Shown here: in pieces, positions 1-8,963 of the stretch | Layout of the letters: the number at the start of each line of letters is the position of its first letter | Position numbering within the stretch: position 1 is the first letter of the stretch | From: Veillonella seminalis | GTDB lineage: Bacteria > Bacillota > Negativicutes > Veillonellales > Veillonellaceae | Length of the DNA stretch: 64,000 nt | Direction of reading: 5' to 3' | Assembly (NCBI RefSeq): GCF_003992065.1 | Contig: NZ_RQUZ01000013.1 | Location: 1 to 64,000, forward strand | Translations under genes and position numbers: made by a program | The notes under the pieces: generated by a model | The model's input: only the letters and a program-made list of their open reading frames with translations | Told to the model about the DNA's origin: nothing | Database searches by the model: none

Positions 1-74
1 TTACCATGGTCAACGTGACCGATAGTACCGATGTTAACATGCGGTTTAGTACGTTCAAATTTTGCTTTTGCCAT
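1..74 (-). CDS. tuf: Elongation factor Tu, N-terminus (runs off left edge)
   Basis: The first 24 codons read on the minus strand start [20 protein letters not shown] and reach the first P-loop (GHVDHGK), which is diagnostic of EF-Tu, the GTPase that carries aminoacyl-tRNA to the ribosome. A strong GGAGG lies about 11-16 bases before the ATG at 74. A TATAAT-like -10 (complement of 120-125) suggests its own promoter. The gene follows the tRNA cluster and cycA on the same strand. The rest lies outside the window. Confidence 0.95.
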
Positions 75-161
75 TGAAGTAATAGCCTCCTTCACAAAAA
101 TAATAACCTATATGCCCTAATTATAATACAAAAAATCAGTAATGAAAAGAATCTAACATTA

Positions 162-196
162 AAAACCCTAAAATCTACAGGAGATTTTAGGGTTTT
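162..196 (-). terminator. Rho-independent terminator of cycA
   Basis: A perfect 15-bp stem (162-176 with 182-196) and 5-base loop lie just past the cycA stop codon. On the minus strand the stem ends in a T-run. It separates cycA from tuf. Confidence 0.85.
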
Positions 197-204
197 ATAA
201 AAAT

Positions 205-1566
205 TTAGTTGCCGTAATTCTGTTTTAATGTTTGTAATTTGTAGAAACACCACAACATGCCGAACCAAACCGGCGTAAAGAGTAACGCGATAAGTGTTTC
301 ACTGTTAAAAGCCAACGAAATCAAAACTAATGCATAAAAAGCTAAAATCACATAGTTCATAACCGGATATAACGGCATTTTGAACGGATTTGCTTTAACC
401 ACTTCAGGATGCTGTTTACGATATTTCATATGGCAAACCAAAATAATAGCCCAGATAAAAATAAAGCAGAACGTAGACACACTGGTAATTAGAATAAATA
501 CATTTTCAGGCATAATGTACTGCATGATAACGGCTATAAAAATAACCAAAGCGGAGAATACAACGGCGTTCATCGGCACTTGATTGGAACGAAGGCGGAA
601 CATACGACGCGGTGCATTTCCTTCACGAGCCAACGTATACACCATGCGACTTGTACTAAAGAGACCACTGTTACAAGCAGATGCTGCGGACGTTAACACG
701 ATGAAGTTAACGATAGCGGCTGCCGCTACGATACCGGCCGCTTTAAACACCTGAACGAACGGACTGGAATCGGCATTTACGGCCGTCCAAGGGTAAATAC
801 TCATAATAATCGCCAAGGCACCAACGTAGAAAATAATAATACGAATCGGAATATTGTTGATAGCCTGTGGAATTACCTTTTTAGGATTTTCCGTTTCACC
901 GGCCGTTAAGCCTACAAGTTCAATCCCCGTAAAAGCAAATACAACCATTTGGAACGATAAAACAAAACCTTCCCAACCGTTCGGGAACCAACCGCCATGA
1001 CTCCACAAATTAGAGAAACTAACGGGACCCACATCTGTTTGATAGCCTGTAAAAATTAAATATAAGCCACCGCCGATTAAGCCTAAAATAGCAATAACCT
1101 TAATTAAGGCAAACCAGAATTCCAATTCACCGAAAATTTTGACTGCCATTAAATTCGAAGCGAACAGAATGAGCAAAATACAAAGACTCGGTATCCATGG
1201 CTCTACATTCGGTATCCAGTACTGAATATATACACCGGCAGCCGTAACGTCAGCCATTGCGAGCGATACCCAACAGAACCAATAGGTCCAACCCGTAACA
1301 AAGGCGGCACCCGGTCCGATGTACTCTTCAACGAAATCTACGAATGAGTGATGATCCGTATTAGATAATAATAATTCCCCCAAGGCTCTCATCATGAAAA
1401 ATGAAATTAGACCTGTAATGATATAAGCCAATAAAATGGACGGTCCCGCCAAATGAATCGAACGGCCCGACCCTAAAAATAAACCTGTACCGATGGCTCC
1501 CCCTATAGCCAATAACTGTACATGTCGATTTTTCAGCCCCCTAGCTAACTCCTTCTTCTCACGCAT
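205..1566 (-). CDS. cycA: APC-family D-serine/D-alanine/glycine-type permease
   Basis: This 453-residue integral membrane protein has about 12 hydrophobic segments. It carries amino-acid/polyamine/organocation signatures near the N-terminus (AIGGAIGTGLFLGSG, then MRALGELLL). Blocks such as GWTYWFCWV, ELEFWFALIK and FVGIELVG-like FTGIELVG match the order in E. coli CycA, a proton symporter for D-serine, D-alanine and glycine. I infer uptake of small neutral amino acids; alanine/glycine preference is likely but not proven. The ATG at 1566 is chosen because GGAGGTG precedes it by 9 bases; an in-frame TTG at 1584 lies within that Shine-Dalgarno. The gene sits between the tRNA cluster and tuf, with its own terminator. 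Confidence 0.88.
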   Translation of the reverse strand: MREKKELARGLKNRHVQLLAIGGAIGTGLFLGSGRSIHLAGPSILLAYIITGLISFFMMRALGELLLSNTDHHSFVDFVEEYIGPGAAFVTGWTYWFCWVSLAMADVTAAGVYIQYWIPNVEPWIPSLCILLILFASNLMAVKIFGELEFWFALIKVIAILGLIGGGLYLIFTGYQTDVGPVSFSNLWSHGGWFPNGWEGFVLSFQMVVFAFTGIELVGLTAGETENPKKVIPQAINNIPIRIIIFYVGALAIIMSIYPWTAVNADSSPFVQVFKAAGIVAAAAIVNFIVLTSAASACNSGLFSTSRMVYTLAREGNAPRRMFRLRSNQVPMNAVVFSALVIFIAVIMQYIMPENVFILITSVSTFCFIFIWAIILVCHMKYRKQHPEVVKANPFKMPLYPVMNYVILAFYALVLISLAFNSETLIALLFTPVWFGMLWCFYKLQTLKQNYGN

Positions 1567-1647
1567 ACAAATGCCCACCTCCAAAACACTAAATTTGTTA
1601 AAAAAATAAACTCACATTGATATGTGAGTTACCAACTAAATAAATAG

Positions 1648-1724
1648 TGGTGGCGGCACACGGATTTGAACCGCGGACACACCGGGTATGAACCGATTGC
1701 TCTAGCCAACTGAGCTATGCCGCC
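1648..1724 (-). tRNA. tRNA-Met (CAT), elongator
   Basis: Cloverleaf on the minus strand with 3' CCA encoded (1648-1650). The anticodon loop is TTCATAC. It lacks the three G-C pairs typical of initiators and resembles elongator Met (GGCGGC acceptor); a tRNA-Ile(CAT) needing lysidine is less likely. It is the last tRNA of the five-gene cluster. Confidence 0.93.
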
Positions 1725-1733
1725 AAGTGTATA

Positions 1734-1809
1734 TGGAGCTAGTGACCGGGATTGAACCGGTGACCTTATCCTTACCAAGGATACGCTCTGCCGACTGAGC
1801 TACACCAGC
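1734..1809 (-). tRNA. tRNA-Thr (GGT)
   Basis: Complete cloverleaf with encoded CCA. The anticodon loop is TTGGTAA, and the acceptor stem GCTGGTG pairs with CACTAGC. Fourth in the cluster. Confidence 0.95.
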
Positions 1810-1821
1810 ATACGTAATGAA

Positions 1822-1897
<76 letters not shown>

Positions 1898-1902
1898 ATG
1901 AA

Positions 1903-1987
<85 letters not shown>

Positions 1988-1995
1988 AAAAACAA

Positions 1996-2071
1996 TGGAG
2001 CTGGCGATAGGAATTGAACCCACAACCTGCTGATTACAAGTCAGCTGCTCTACCGATTGAGCTACGCCAGC
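1996..2071 (-). tRNA. tRNA-Thr (TGT)
   Basis: Complete cloverleaf with anticodon loop CTTGTAA and encoded CCA. It is the first gene of the cluster after the promoter at 2089-2117. Confidence 0.95.
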
Positions 2072-2088
2072 ATACCACAACATGGAAT

Positions 2089-2117
2089 ATTATACATATT
2101 CCTGAACAACTTGTCAA
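2089..2117 (-). promoter_or_regulatory. Consensus promoter of the tRNA cluster
   Basis: On the minus strand there is a perfect TTGACA (complement of 2112-2117), a 17-base spacer and a perfect TATAAT (complement of 2089-2094), about 18 bases before tRNA-Thr(TGT). Confidence 0.9.
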
Positions 2118-2391
2118 TAGATTTTTTAGCTCAGATTGACTTTTTGTTCAACGCTTACGTCTCCCGTATAGCGCTTTATTATAATAGCATAGGTAATATT
2201 TTTACGCAAGTATTTTTTTACAAAAATATTTACATTTTTCTGACAATCACATTACATCCGATCCAACATATCCTTGGTAATTACCATTTCCTAAATCAGA
2301 ACTCCTTATATATCTATCCTTTAAATCGATTCCCTACATTAACCACACTCATATTTTTACCTCAAATCATGATTTCTCTCATTGACTTTCT

Positions 2392-2437
2392 TCTATGTGA
2401 GGAATATACTACACATAAAAACTATTCTATGTGAGGT
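2392..2437 (+). promoter_or_regulatory. ArsR operator region upstream of arsR
   Basis: TTCTATGTGAGG occurs twice (from about 2392 and 2426), and an inverted half-site CACATAAAA lies between the copies. The same half-site recurs before acr3. Shared half-sites and position make this the likely autoregulatory ArsR binding region. The second copy runs into the Shine-Dalgarno (gaggt, 2433-2437). Confidence 0.65.
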
Positions 2438-2444
2438 TATACCA

Positions 2445-2762
2445 ATGGATGAAAAATATCTGGATAATGCCAAAATTTTAAAAGCGATTGCCGATCCAAA
2501 ACGCTTACGAATTATCGACATGCTTTCATGCGGTGAACTTTGCGCCTGTGAAATCCTGGAAGAATTTCATGTAACACAACCCACCTTATCCCATGATATG
2601 AAAGTATTAATCAAAGCAGGCATTGTAAATTCTCGCCCGGAGGGCAAGTGGACCTACTATTCATTGAATCAAAACAGCCTTAAAAACTTTTATAGTCAAT
2701 TAGGCAATATATTATGTGATACCGATGATTGTATCTACCACAAAAAGGGGGAAACTACTTGA
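2445..2762 (+). CDS. arsR: ArsR-family metalloid-responsive repressor
   Basis: A 105-residue winged-helix repressor. Residues about 8-80 form the ArsR/SmtB DNA-binding fold, with ADPKRLRIIDML and the recognition helix TQPTLSHDMKVL. The As(III)-sensing motif in the helix before it reads ELCACEI, corresponding to ELCVCDL of E. coli ArsR, so two cysteines of the site are visible. By family knowledge it represses the operon until As(III) or Sb(III) binds. The ATG at 2445 follows GAGGT with 7 bases; an in-frame ATG at 2382 lies within the promoter/operator region and is rejected. It heads an acr3-arsD-arsA-arsC cluster. Confidence 0.92.
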   Translation: MDEKYLDNAKILKAIADPKRLRIIDMLSCGELCACEILEEFHVTQPTLSHDMKVLIKAGIVNSRPEGKWTYYSLNQNSLKNFYSQLGNILCDTDDCIYHKKGETT

Positions 2763-2832
2763 ATCGGCTAAATCCGAACCAAGTTTTAGCTTACATGTCC
2801 ATTCCCTTATGGAATGGACATATAAATCGTCC

Positions 2833-2857
2833 TTCACATAGAAATTCTTCTATATGA
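2833..2857 (+). promoter_or_regulatory. Second ArsR-type operator upstream of acr3
   Basis: The segment TTCACATAGAA...TTCTATATGA forms an inverted repeat whose half-sites match those before arsR (TTCTATGTGA). It lies in the 126-base gap between arsR and acr3, so acr3 onward may have its own repressed promoter. Confidence 0.6.
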
Positions 2858-2888
2858 CGCATAGCATTTTTTTATAGGAGTACCAACA

Positions 2889-3946
2889 ATGCAAGAAAAA
2901 TTACAAACAAACATGGATTTTTCCAAAAATATTTAACGGTATGGGTCATTCTTTGTATGATTATAGGCGTATTAATCGGAAAGTTCATCCCCGAAATTCC
3001 CGCTTTCTTAAATCAGTTTGAATATGCCAAAGTATCCATACCCATGGCCATCCTTATTTGGTTGATGATTTATCCCATGATGATGAAAGTTGATTTCCAA
3101 AGTGTAAAAAATGTCGGCAAAAATCCTAAAGGTTTATTCCTTACCTGGATAACCAATTGGCTCATAAAACCTTTTACCATGTATGCTATTGCTTCTATAT
3201 TTTTCTTTGGAATTTTTAAAACTTACATCACACCCGACCTTGCTACCGAATATTTGGCAGGTGCCGTATTACTGGGTGCCGCCCCTTGCACGGCCATGGT
3301 ATTTGTGTGGAGTACGCTCACTAAAGGTAACCCCGCTTATACCGTCGTACAAGTAGCAACCAATGATTTAATTATATTAGTCGCTTTCGTTCCTATCGTA
3401 AAGTTTTTGCTTGGCATATCCAATGTAGAAGTACCTTGGGATACCTTGATATTATCTGTCATCCTTTTCGTCGTAATCCCGCTTACGGGCGGCTTACTCA
3501 CACGCTCGCTTGTTATAAAAAATAAAGGTGCCGATTATTTCAATAACATTTTTGTCAGAAAATTCGACGGAATTACTACAATAGGACTTTTAATGACACT
3601 TATACTTGTCTTCGCAGTTCAAGACGAAACCATCATTAATAATCCGCTGCACATTGTGTTAATTGCAGTTCCTTTAATTTTGCAAACATTCTTGATTTTC
3701 TTCATTGCGTACTTTGCTGCCAGAATTTTAAAACTGCCATTCAATGTAGCTGCACCGGCCGGCATGATTGGTGCTTCTAACTTTTTTGAACTCTCCGTGG
3801 CTGTCACCATCGCCGTATTCAGCACCAGCTCCGCCGCCGCCTTGGCTACCACCGTCGGCGTATTAACCGAAGTACCGGTTATGTTACTGTTAGTAAAAAT
3901 CGCCAACAATACACGCCACTGGTTTCCCACTTCCGGCGAAGAATAA
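2889..3946 (+). pseudogene. acr3: Acr3-type arsenite efflux permease, frameshifted near the start
   Basis: Acr3 is a roughly 10-TM arsenite/H+ antiporter of the BART superfamily. The body (2957-3946) reads as a normal Acr3 with the motif GAAPCTAMVFVWS and the later ELSVAV segment around the conserved core. The proper start, ATG at 2889 with GGAG 8 bases upstream, opens a frame that stops after 15 codons. The Acr3 N-terminus (FFQKYLTVWVILCMIIG) continues in another frame from about 2915. One base appears to be missing in the 2916-2930 stretch, which holds runs of five T and five A. Initiation at the ATG at 2957 would lack the N-terminus and part of TM1 and has no Shine-Dalgarno. It may be a true mutation, slippage or an assembly error. 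Confidence 0.8.
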
Positions 3947-4048
3947 TTTCACTTTTTAGTTTAGCTGTTATTTTAACTGCTTAGTTTAGCTATTTCGCCC
4001 ATATATCAAGGCGCAATTAATATTAATAAAAGAAAGTAGGTAAATCTT

Positions 4049-4447
4049 ATGAAATCTGTAAAAATTTTTGAACCCGCTATGTGTTGTGCTACCGGTCTTT
4101 GCGGTGTAGGTGTCGATCCTGAGTTATTACGTATTTCTACAGTTATTGAAACTTTGAAACAGAATAATATTCAAGTTGACCGCTTCAACCTTACCAATGC
4201 ACCAATGGAGTTCGTTAACGATACAACCATAAACACATTTATTAATGAAAAAGGTCCTGATGCCTTACCTGCTATTCTATTGGACGGAGATTTAGTTCTG
4301 TCCGGAAGATATCCGACAAATGCAGAATTAACCGAATGGCTCAATCTACCTGCCGAAACATTACAAACTTGTGCACAAGGCTCAGAATACGCTTCAAAAA
4401 ACGAAGATGACTCAAACTCTTGTTGTTGTGAAGGAGGTTGTTGCTAA
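4049..4447 (+). CDS. arsD: ArsD arsenic metallochaperone
   Basis: A 132-residue cytosolic protein with a thioredoxin-like fold. It shows the conserved Cys12-Cys13 and Cys18 triad (MCCATGLC) that passes As(III) to ArsA, and a C-terminal cysteine cluster (SCCCEGGCC) found in longer ArsD proteins. The ATG at 4049 follows a modest Shine-Dalgarno. The stop codon TAA overlaps the arsA ATG (TAATG at 4445-4449), implying translational coupling. It is intact although both neighbours are disrupted. Confidence 0.92.
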   Translation: MKSVKIFEPAMCCATGLCGVGVDPELLRISTVIETLKQNNIQVDRFNLTNAPMEFVNDTTINTFINEKGPDALPAILLDGDLVLSGRYPTNAELTEWLNLPAETLQTCAQGSEYASKNEDDSNSCCCEGGCC

Positions 4448-6183
4448 TGGATCGTTTTAATCCGCAAGTCCTCAATTTAACCAAATATCTTTTCTATACC
4501 GGTAAAGGCGGCGTAGGCAAAACCAGTATGGCCTGCGCTACGGCTTGATCTTTGGCCGATCACGGTAAAAAAGTTCTTTTGATCAGTACGGATCCGGCTT
4601 CAAACTTACAAGACGTATTCGCCATGGAGCTTACCAATAAAGCGATGCAAATTCCCGATGTACCGAATCTTTTTGTAGCCAACCTAGATCCGATTCAAGC
4701 AGCCGCCGAGTATCGTGAAAGTGTTGTCGCTCCTTATCGCGGTAAACTACCGGATGCGGTTTTAAATAATATGGAGGAACAACTTTCCGGTTCCTGCACC
4801 GTAGAAATTACGGCCTTCAACGAATTTTCTAATTTTATCACCAACAAAGCCATAGAATCGGAATACGACCATATTATTTTTGATACCGCACCCACCGGAC
4901 ATACCTTGCGCATGCTCCAACTTCCGTCCGCCTGGAGTAATTTTATCAGCGAAAGCACTCATGGCGCATCATGTCTCGGTCAATTATCGGGACTTGAAGG
5001 CAAAAAATCGATTTACAAACAAGCGGTAGATACTTTAGCCGATAGCAAGCTTACTACTTTAGTTTTAGTTACTCGTCCGGAAAGTGCTCCACTCAAAGAA
5101 GCCACCCGCGCGTCTAAAGAACTCAAGGAAATCGGTGTTCAAAATCAAATATTAATTGTAAACGGCGCTTTGACTACAGCCGACGACAAAATATCTCAAA
5201 AACTTTTTGAAAAACAACAAGCTGCTTTAGCAAGTATTCCAAGCGAATTGCAAGAACTCACCATGTATATGGTACCGCTAAGAGCGTATAATGTTACCGG
5301 TCTCGCTAATGTACGCTCCCTGTTAAACGAGGACCACATTGCAGTCGTTAATGAAAATTTAAACACCAATAAACTCTTTGATTTAGATGATGTCGTTAAC
5401 AATCTTGAAACGAACGGAAAGCGCGTTATTTTTACAATGGGTAAAGGCGGTGTAGGCAAAACTACGATTGCCGCCTCCATAGCCTTGAAGCTGGCTGCAC
5501 GTGGGCAAAAAGTACACCTGGCTACTACCGATCCGGCGGCTCACCTCAACTTCGTCCTCGACGAAAACCAAAATATCACCATGAGCCATATTGATGAAGC
5601 CGCTGAGCTTGCCAAATATCAGGATGAAGTTCTCACCAAGGCGCGCAACTCCGGTCTAAGCGACAGCAATATTGCCTATATCGAAGAAGATTTACGCTCC
5701 CCTTGTACGCTTGAAATTGCCGTTTTTAGAGCATTTGCCGAAATCGTAGAAAAAGCGGATGACCAAATTGTAATCATCGATACGGCTCCGACCGGTCATA
5801 CATTGCTTCTATTGGAATCTACACAAAGCTATAATCACGAGATTCAACGTACCAAAGGCGAAATTCCGGAATCCGTAAAAAAATTATTACCACGTCTTAA
5901 AAGTACCGAGACCGAAGTCATTATTATTACCTTACCCGAAGCAACGCCTGTTTATGAAGCATTGCGTTTAGAAGATGATTTAATCCGTGCCAGCATTGCC
6001 ACTAAGTGGTGGGTTATGAACCAATCTTTTTACAAACTAAATACTACCAATCCAATCTTAGCTGCCAAAGCAGACAACGAAGTATCGTGGTTAAATAAAA
6101 TAGACACTCATACAAAAGGTCATTTTGCAGTTATCGCTTGGAGTGCCGACGATATCAAGAATGAAAAATTACTATCTTTGTAA
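4447..6183 (+). pseudogene. arsA: ArsA arsenite-stimulated ATPase, in-frame TGA at codon 34
   Basis: ArsA is the two-domain ATPase that energises arsenite export. The full frame spans 578 codons, close to the 583 of E. coli ArsA. It has P-loop 1 (TGKGGVGKTS, residues 18-27), a DTAPTGHTLR switch, P-loop 2 (GKGGVGKTT, about residue 332) and a second DTAPTGHTL. Codon 34 (4546-4548) is TGA inside the conserved helix after P-loop 1 (ACATA then SLADHG). Restart at TTG 4552 or ATG 4624 would lose P-loop 1, so at best a half-site enzyme is made. The stop is one base from TTA (Leu) or TCA (Ser). The rest of the frame is clean, so the lesion is recent or an error. Confidence 0.82.
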
Positions 6184-6198
6184 CAGAAAGGCCATCAT

Positions 6199-6612
6199 AT
6201 GTTAAAAATAGCATTTATTTGTGTTCACAATTCCTGCCGTAGCCAAATTGCGGAAGCATTGGGTCGCCACTTAGCAAGTGATGTATTGGAGTGTTATTCG
6301 GCCGGTACGGAAACAAAGCCTAAAATCAACCAGGATGCCGTGCGTCTAATGAAAGAACTTTACGGAATTGACATGGAAAAAACACAATTCAGTAAACTTT
6401 TATCGCAAATTCCACCGGTCGACATGGTTGTTACCATGGGCTGTAATGTAGCCTGTCCCAACCTTCCCGCAAAACGTCGCGAAGATTGGGGGCTTGATGA
6501 TCCTACCGGTAAGGATGACGCCGAGTTTATACAGACCATTAAAACCATAGAGTCTAAAATATTAAAGTTGGCAGAAGAATTAAGACAGCCGCCAACTAAG
6601 ATAATAAACTAA
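6199..6612 (+). CDS. arsC: Arsenate reductase, thioredoxin-coupled (LMW-PTPase fold)
   Basis: A 137-residue protein of the low-molecular-weight phosphatase fold. It has the N-terminal P-loop CVHNSCRS with nucleophile Cys8 and Arg14, and a redox pair Cys82/Cys86 in MGCNVACP, followed by the conserved EDWGLDDPTGK segment with the general-acid Asp. These mark thioredoxin-dependent ArsC, which reduces As(V) to As(III) for export. It begins 15 bases after arsA and ends the ars operon at a bidirectional terminator. Without functional export it could be harmful, which bears on whether the upstream lesions are real. Confidence 0.9.
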   Translation: MLKIAFICVHNSCRSQIAEALGRHLASDVLECYSAGTETKPKINQDAVRLMKELYGIDMEKTQFSKLLSQIPPVDMVVTMGCNVACPNLPAKRREDWGLDDPTGKDDAEFIQTIKTIESKILKLAEELRQPPTKIIN

Positions 6613-6645
6613 AAAGCAGCCTTGCTTTTATGAGGCAAAAAATAT

Positions 6646-6683
6646 AGCCGTGTGCATTGTAAGTTTAAACAATGCACACGGCT
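6646..6683. terminator. Bidirectional terminator between arsC and uppP
   Basis: A perfect 15-bp stem (6646-6660 with 6669-6683) lies between convergent genes, with A-rich sequence on the left and T-rich on the right. Confidence 0.85.
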
Positions 6684-6717
6684 ATTATAATTTAAAATCG
6701 GTTTCAACTCTTTTTTA

Positions 6718-7515
6718 TTAGAAAAGGAAGAAATATGCAAAAGCAATAACAGCGATTACAAAACGATAATATGCAAATCCTGCCAAGGATGATTTATTCA
6801 AGAATTTCAAGAACCATACGATGGACAAGTAAGCAAAGATAAAGGCTGTTACAAAACCGATGGCGAACATAACGAAGTCCGACCATTGCAACTGATCAAT
6901 GATTTTAAGCAAATCATAAATACAAGCAATCAACATGATTGGTACTGCCATGATGAAAGAGAAATCAGCTGCCGCTTTACGGCTGACACCGAGCATTAAA
7001 CCGCCGGCGATAGTAGAACCGGAACGGGAAAAACCCGGCCATAAAGCCAATACTTGGAACAAACCGATTTGAAGACATTGATACATGCTCAACTGGTCAA
7101 CATTATCAACAGTAATCGGTTTATGACGTTTTTCAGCCCAAAGCATGAATAAACCGCCTACGATCAAGCCGATAATAACCGTACCTGCCGAGAAGAGATA
7201 ATTTTTAATAAAAGAATGACCTAAAAAGCCGATGGCCATAGCCGGCAACATACCGAAAAAGATATGCGCCAAAGATAATCGGTCATTGCGAATCCAGTTT
7301 TCACGACGAAGCATGCTCATGAATTTTTCGCGATAATAGAAAAATACAGATAAAATGGCACCTAACTGAATAAATACTTCAAATACACTGGCACGTTCGC
7401 CGGTAAATCCTAAAAAGTCACCTACTAAAATCATGTGCCCGGTACTGGATACCGGTAAGAATTCTGTTGCCCCTTCTACGATACCAAGTATAAAGGCAAT
7501 AATATTTTGATCCAT
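6718..7515 (-). CDS. uppP: Undecaprenyl-diphosphatase UppP/BacA
   Basis: A 265-residue membrane enzyme that removes a phosphate from undecaprenyl diphosphate, recycling the lipid carrier for peptidoglycan and other envelope polymers. The catalytic motifs are clear: EGATEFLPVSSTGH near residue 15 and PGFSRSGSTI near residue 163, the (E/Q)xxxE and PGxSRSxxT signatures. Length and about eight hydrophobic segments fit the family. The ATG at 7515 has GAGGTG 5 bases upstream. It is convergent with arsC and probably monocistronic. Confidence 0.95.
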   Translation of the reverse strand: MDQNIIAFILGIVEGATEFLPVSSTGHMILVGDFLGFTGERASVFEVFIQLGAILSVFFYYREKFMSMLRRENWIRNDRLSLAHIFFGMLPAMAIGFLGHSFIKNYLFSAGTVIIGLIVGGLFMLWAEKRHKPITVDNVDQLSMYQCLQIGLFQVLALWPGFSRSGSTIAGGLMLGVSRKAAADFSFIMAVPIMLIACIYDLLKIIDQLQWSDFVMFAIGFVTAFIFAYLSIVWFLKFLNKSSLAGFAYYRFVIAVIAFAYFFLF

Positions 7516-7709
7516 TAGTTCACCTCGACTACCAACTGGCCGCTCTATGGCCGGCCTCCATCATAATCATTCTTCTTCACTTACATGATAACCGCTTTCG
7601 CTATGCGGTTTTGTCATTTAACAACTCAATCATTATAGACTTTTTGGTTAAATTAGACAATGCCAAAATACAGCTTTACCCAATATTTTAATTTTTTTTA
7701 ATACTTTTG

Positions 7710-8903
7710 TTACACTTTTGATACTTTTCCTTCTTTAAAGGTAAAAATCGTAATTTCTCGCGGACAATTATAACGAACCGGGAACCAATGGCCTGTTCCG
7801 TTATTAACATAACCGTATTTGTCTCCGTCACGATACATGCCTTTAAAATATTTAGTGCCTACCGGTACGAGCGGCGTACCGCCCACCACAATTTGTCCGC
7901 CATGAGTATGCCCGGACAGTGTTACCGGTATATTATGGGCAAAAGCATTTTCCATAAAATCAGGATGATGAGCCAATAAAATAGTAAAGGCCTCCGACGG
8001 TATATTGTCCAAAGCCTCTTGAAGATAAACTTCTCGCTGCTCGCCGCTGCGATCAAACGAATATTCAACACCGGCCAAATACACCGGCCAGGATCCGCCG
8101 CTTAAACGAAGCGATGAATTCCGATGCATACGCATGGAGATGCTGCTGAAAGCCTCTAAAACAAGGGGTAGATTTTTAAAATATTCATGATTCCCCAAAA
8201 TATAATCTATGCCATCGGGAATTTTCGGAAACAATTCTTCCAAACGTCCGCACAATAGATTTAAAAAATCAAGGTCATCTATTAAATCGCCGGTAATAAC
8301 TAAACGATCCGGCTTTTCATTTAAAACAGCCTGCGTAATTTTATCAAAATCACGCAAATCAATGAACGGTCCGATATGCACGTCACTGATTTGAGCCAAT
8401 TTATAATCTTTTAAATACTCCGGCAAACTGCGAAATACCAAATCAATGTGATTTACTTGGAGTTCTTTCGCCCCTTCATAAGCTCTGACTACACCGCCGC
8501 CGGCCGTAACAGCAGGTACGGCCCAAATGGCTTTACGCAAAAATTGGCGACGACTATCTTGTTCTTCAGCCGTTGTTTTTTTAGCACGCCAATTCACCGC
8601 CGCCATGACAATTCCCAAAGGGATCAATATGGCAAAACCGACACCGAGCCCCATTAAAAGGCCGTACGTACCGGTAGCCCAAGCACGCCAAAATTCGTAC
8701 ATGGACGTCCCCAGCAATTGCACCTGTGCCATCTGGTAATACGTTGTCCCCACAATAGCTGTGATTTGAAGCAACACTAAGCGCCAAAACCACGCCGAAC
8801 GGCGCTTCATTTTAGTTAAACGCACAATTAAATAGGAATTGGCGAATACTATCAAAAAGATTATAATCGTCGTTATGATAAAAAATATTAAACGTGCCGA
8901 CAT
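7710..8903 (-). CDS. Membrane-anchored metallophosphoesterase with internal twin-arginine motif
   Basis: A 397-residue protein. Residues 1-105 hold about three membrane segments. Residues 118-124 read RRQFLRK, followed by a hydrophobic stretch and GGG, resembling a Tat signal. From about 150 onward is a calcineurin-like phosphoesterase domain with DVHIG, GDLIDD, GNHEY, HHPDF and GHTHGGQ, giving the usual di-metal ligands. The domain resembles B. subtilis YkuE and E. coli YpbG/YaeI, Tat- or membrane-linked phosphoesterases whose substrates are lipid-like or unknown. The ATG at 8903 is preferred because AGGTG lies 5 bases upstream; upstream in-frame starts at 8918 and 8924 lack one. Confidence 0.85.
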   Translation of the reverse strand: MSARLIFFIITTIIIFLIVFANSYLIVRLTKMKRRSAWFWRLVLLQITAIVGTTYYQMAQVQLLGTSMYEFWRAWATGTYGLLMGLGVGFAILIPLGIVMAAVNWRAKKTTAEEQDSRRQFLRKAIWAVPAVTAGGGVVRAYEGAKELQVNHIDLVFRSLPEYLKDYKLAQISDVHIGPFIDLRDFDKITQAVLNEKPDRLVITGDLIDDLDFLNLLCGRLEELFPKIPDGIDYILGNHEYFKNLPLVLEAFSSISMRMHRNSSLRLSGGSWPVYLAGVEYSFDRSGEQREVYLQEALDNIPSEAFTILLAHHPDFMENAFAHNIPVTLSGHTHGGQIVVGGTPLVPVGTKYFKGMYRDGDKYGYVNNGTGHWFPVRYNCPREITIFTFKEGKVSKV

Positions 8904-8963
8904 TCTTTCACCTGCCATTCTCAATCTTTAATCTCTTTATTCTCAGCCATCTTTTTTCATATA

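Noticed and set aside
4546-4548. TGA in arsA as a selenocysteine codon
   Set aside because: The residue lies in a helix where ArsA proteins have a small or aliphatic residue, not Cys, and I see no convincing stem-loop right after the codon.
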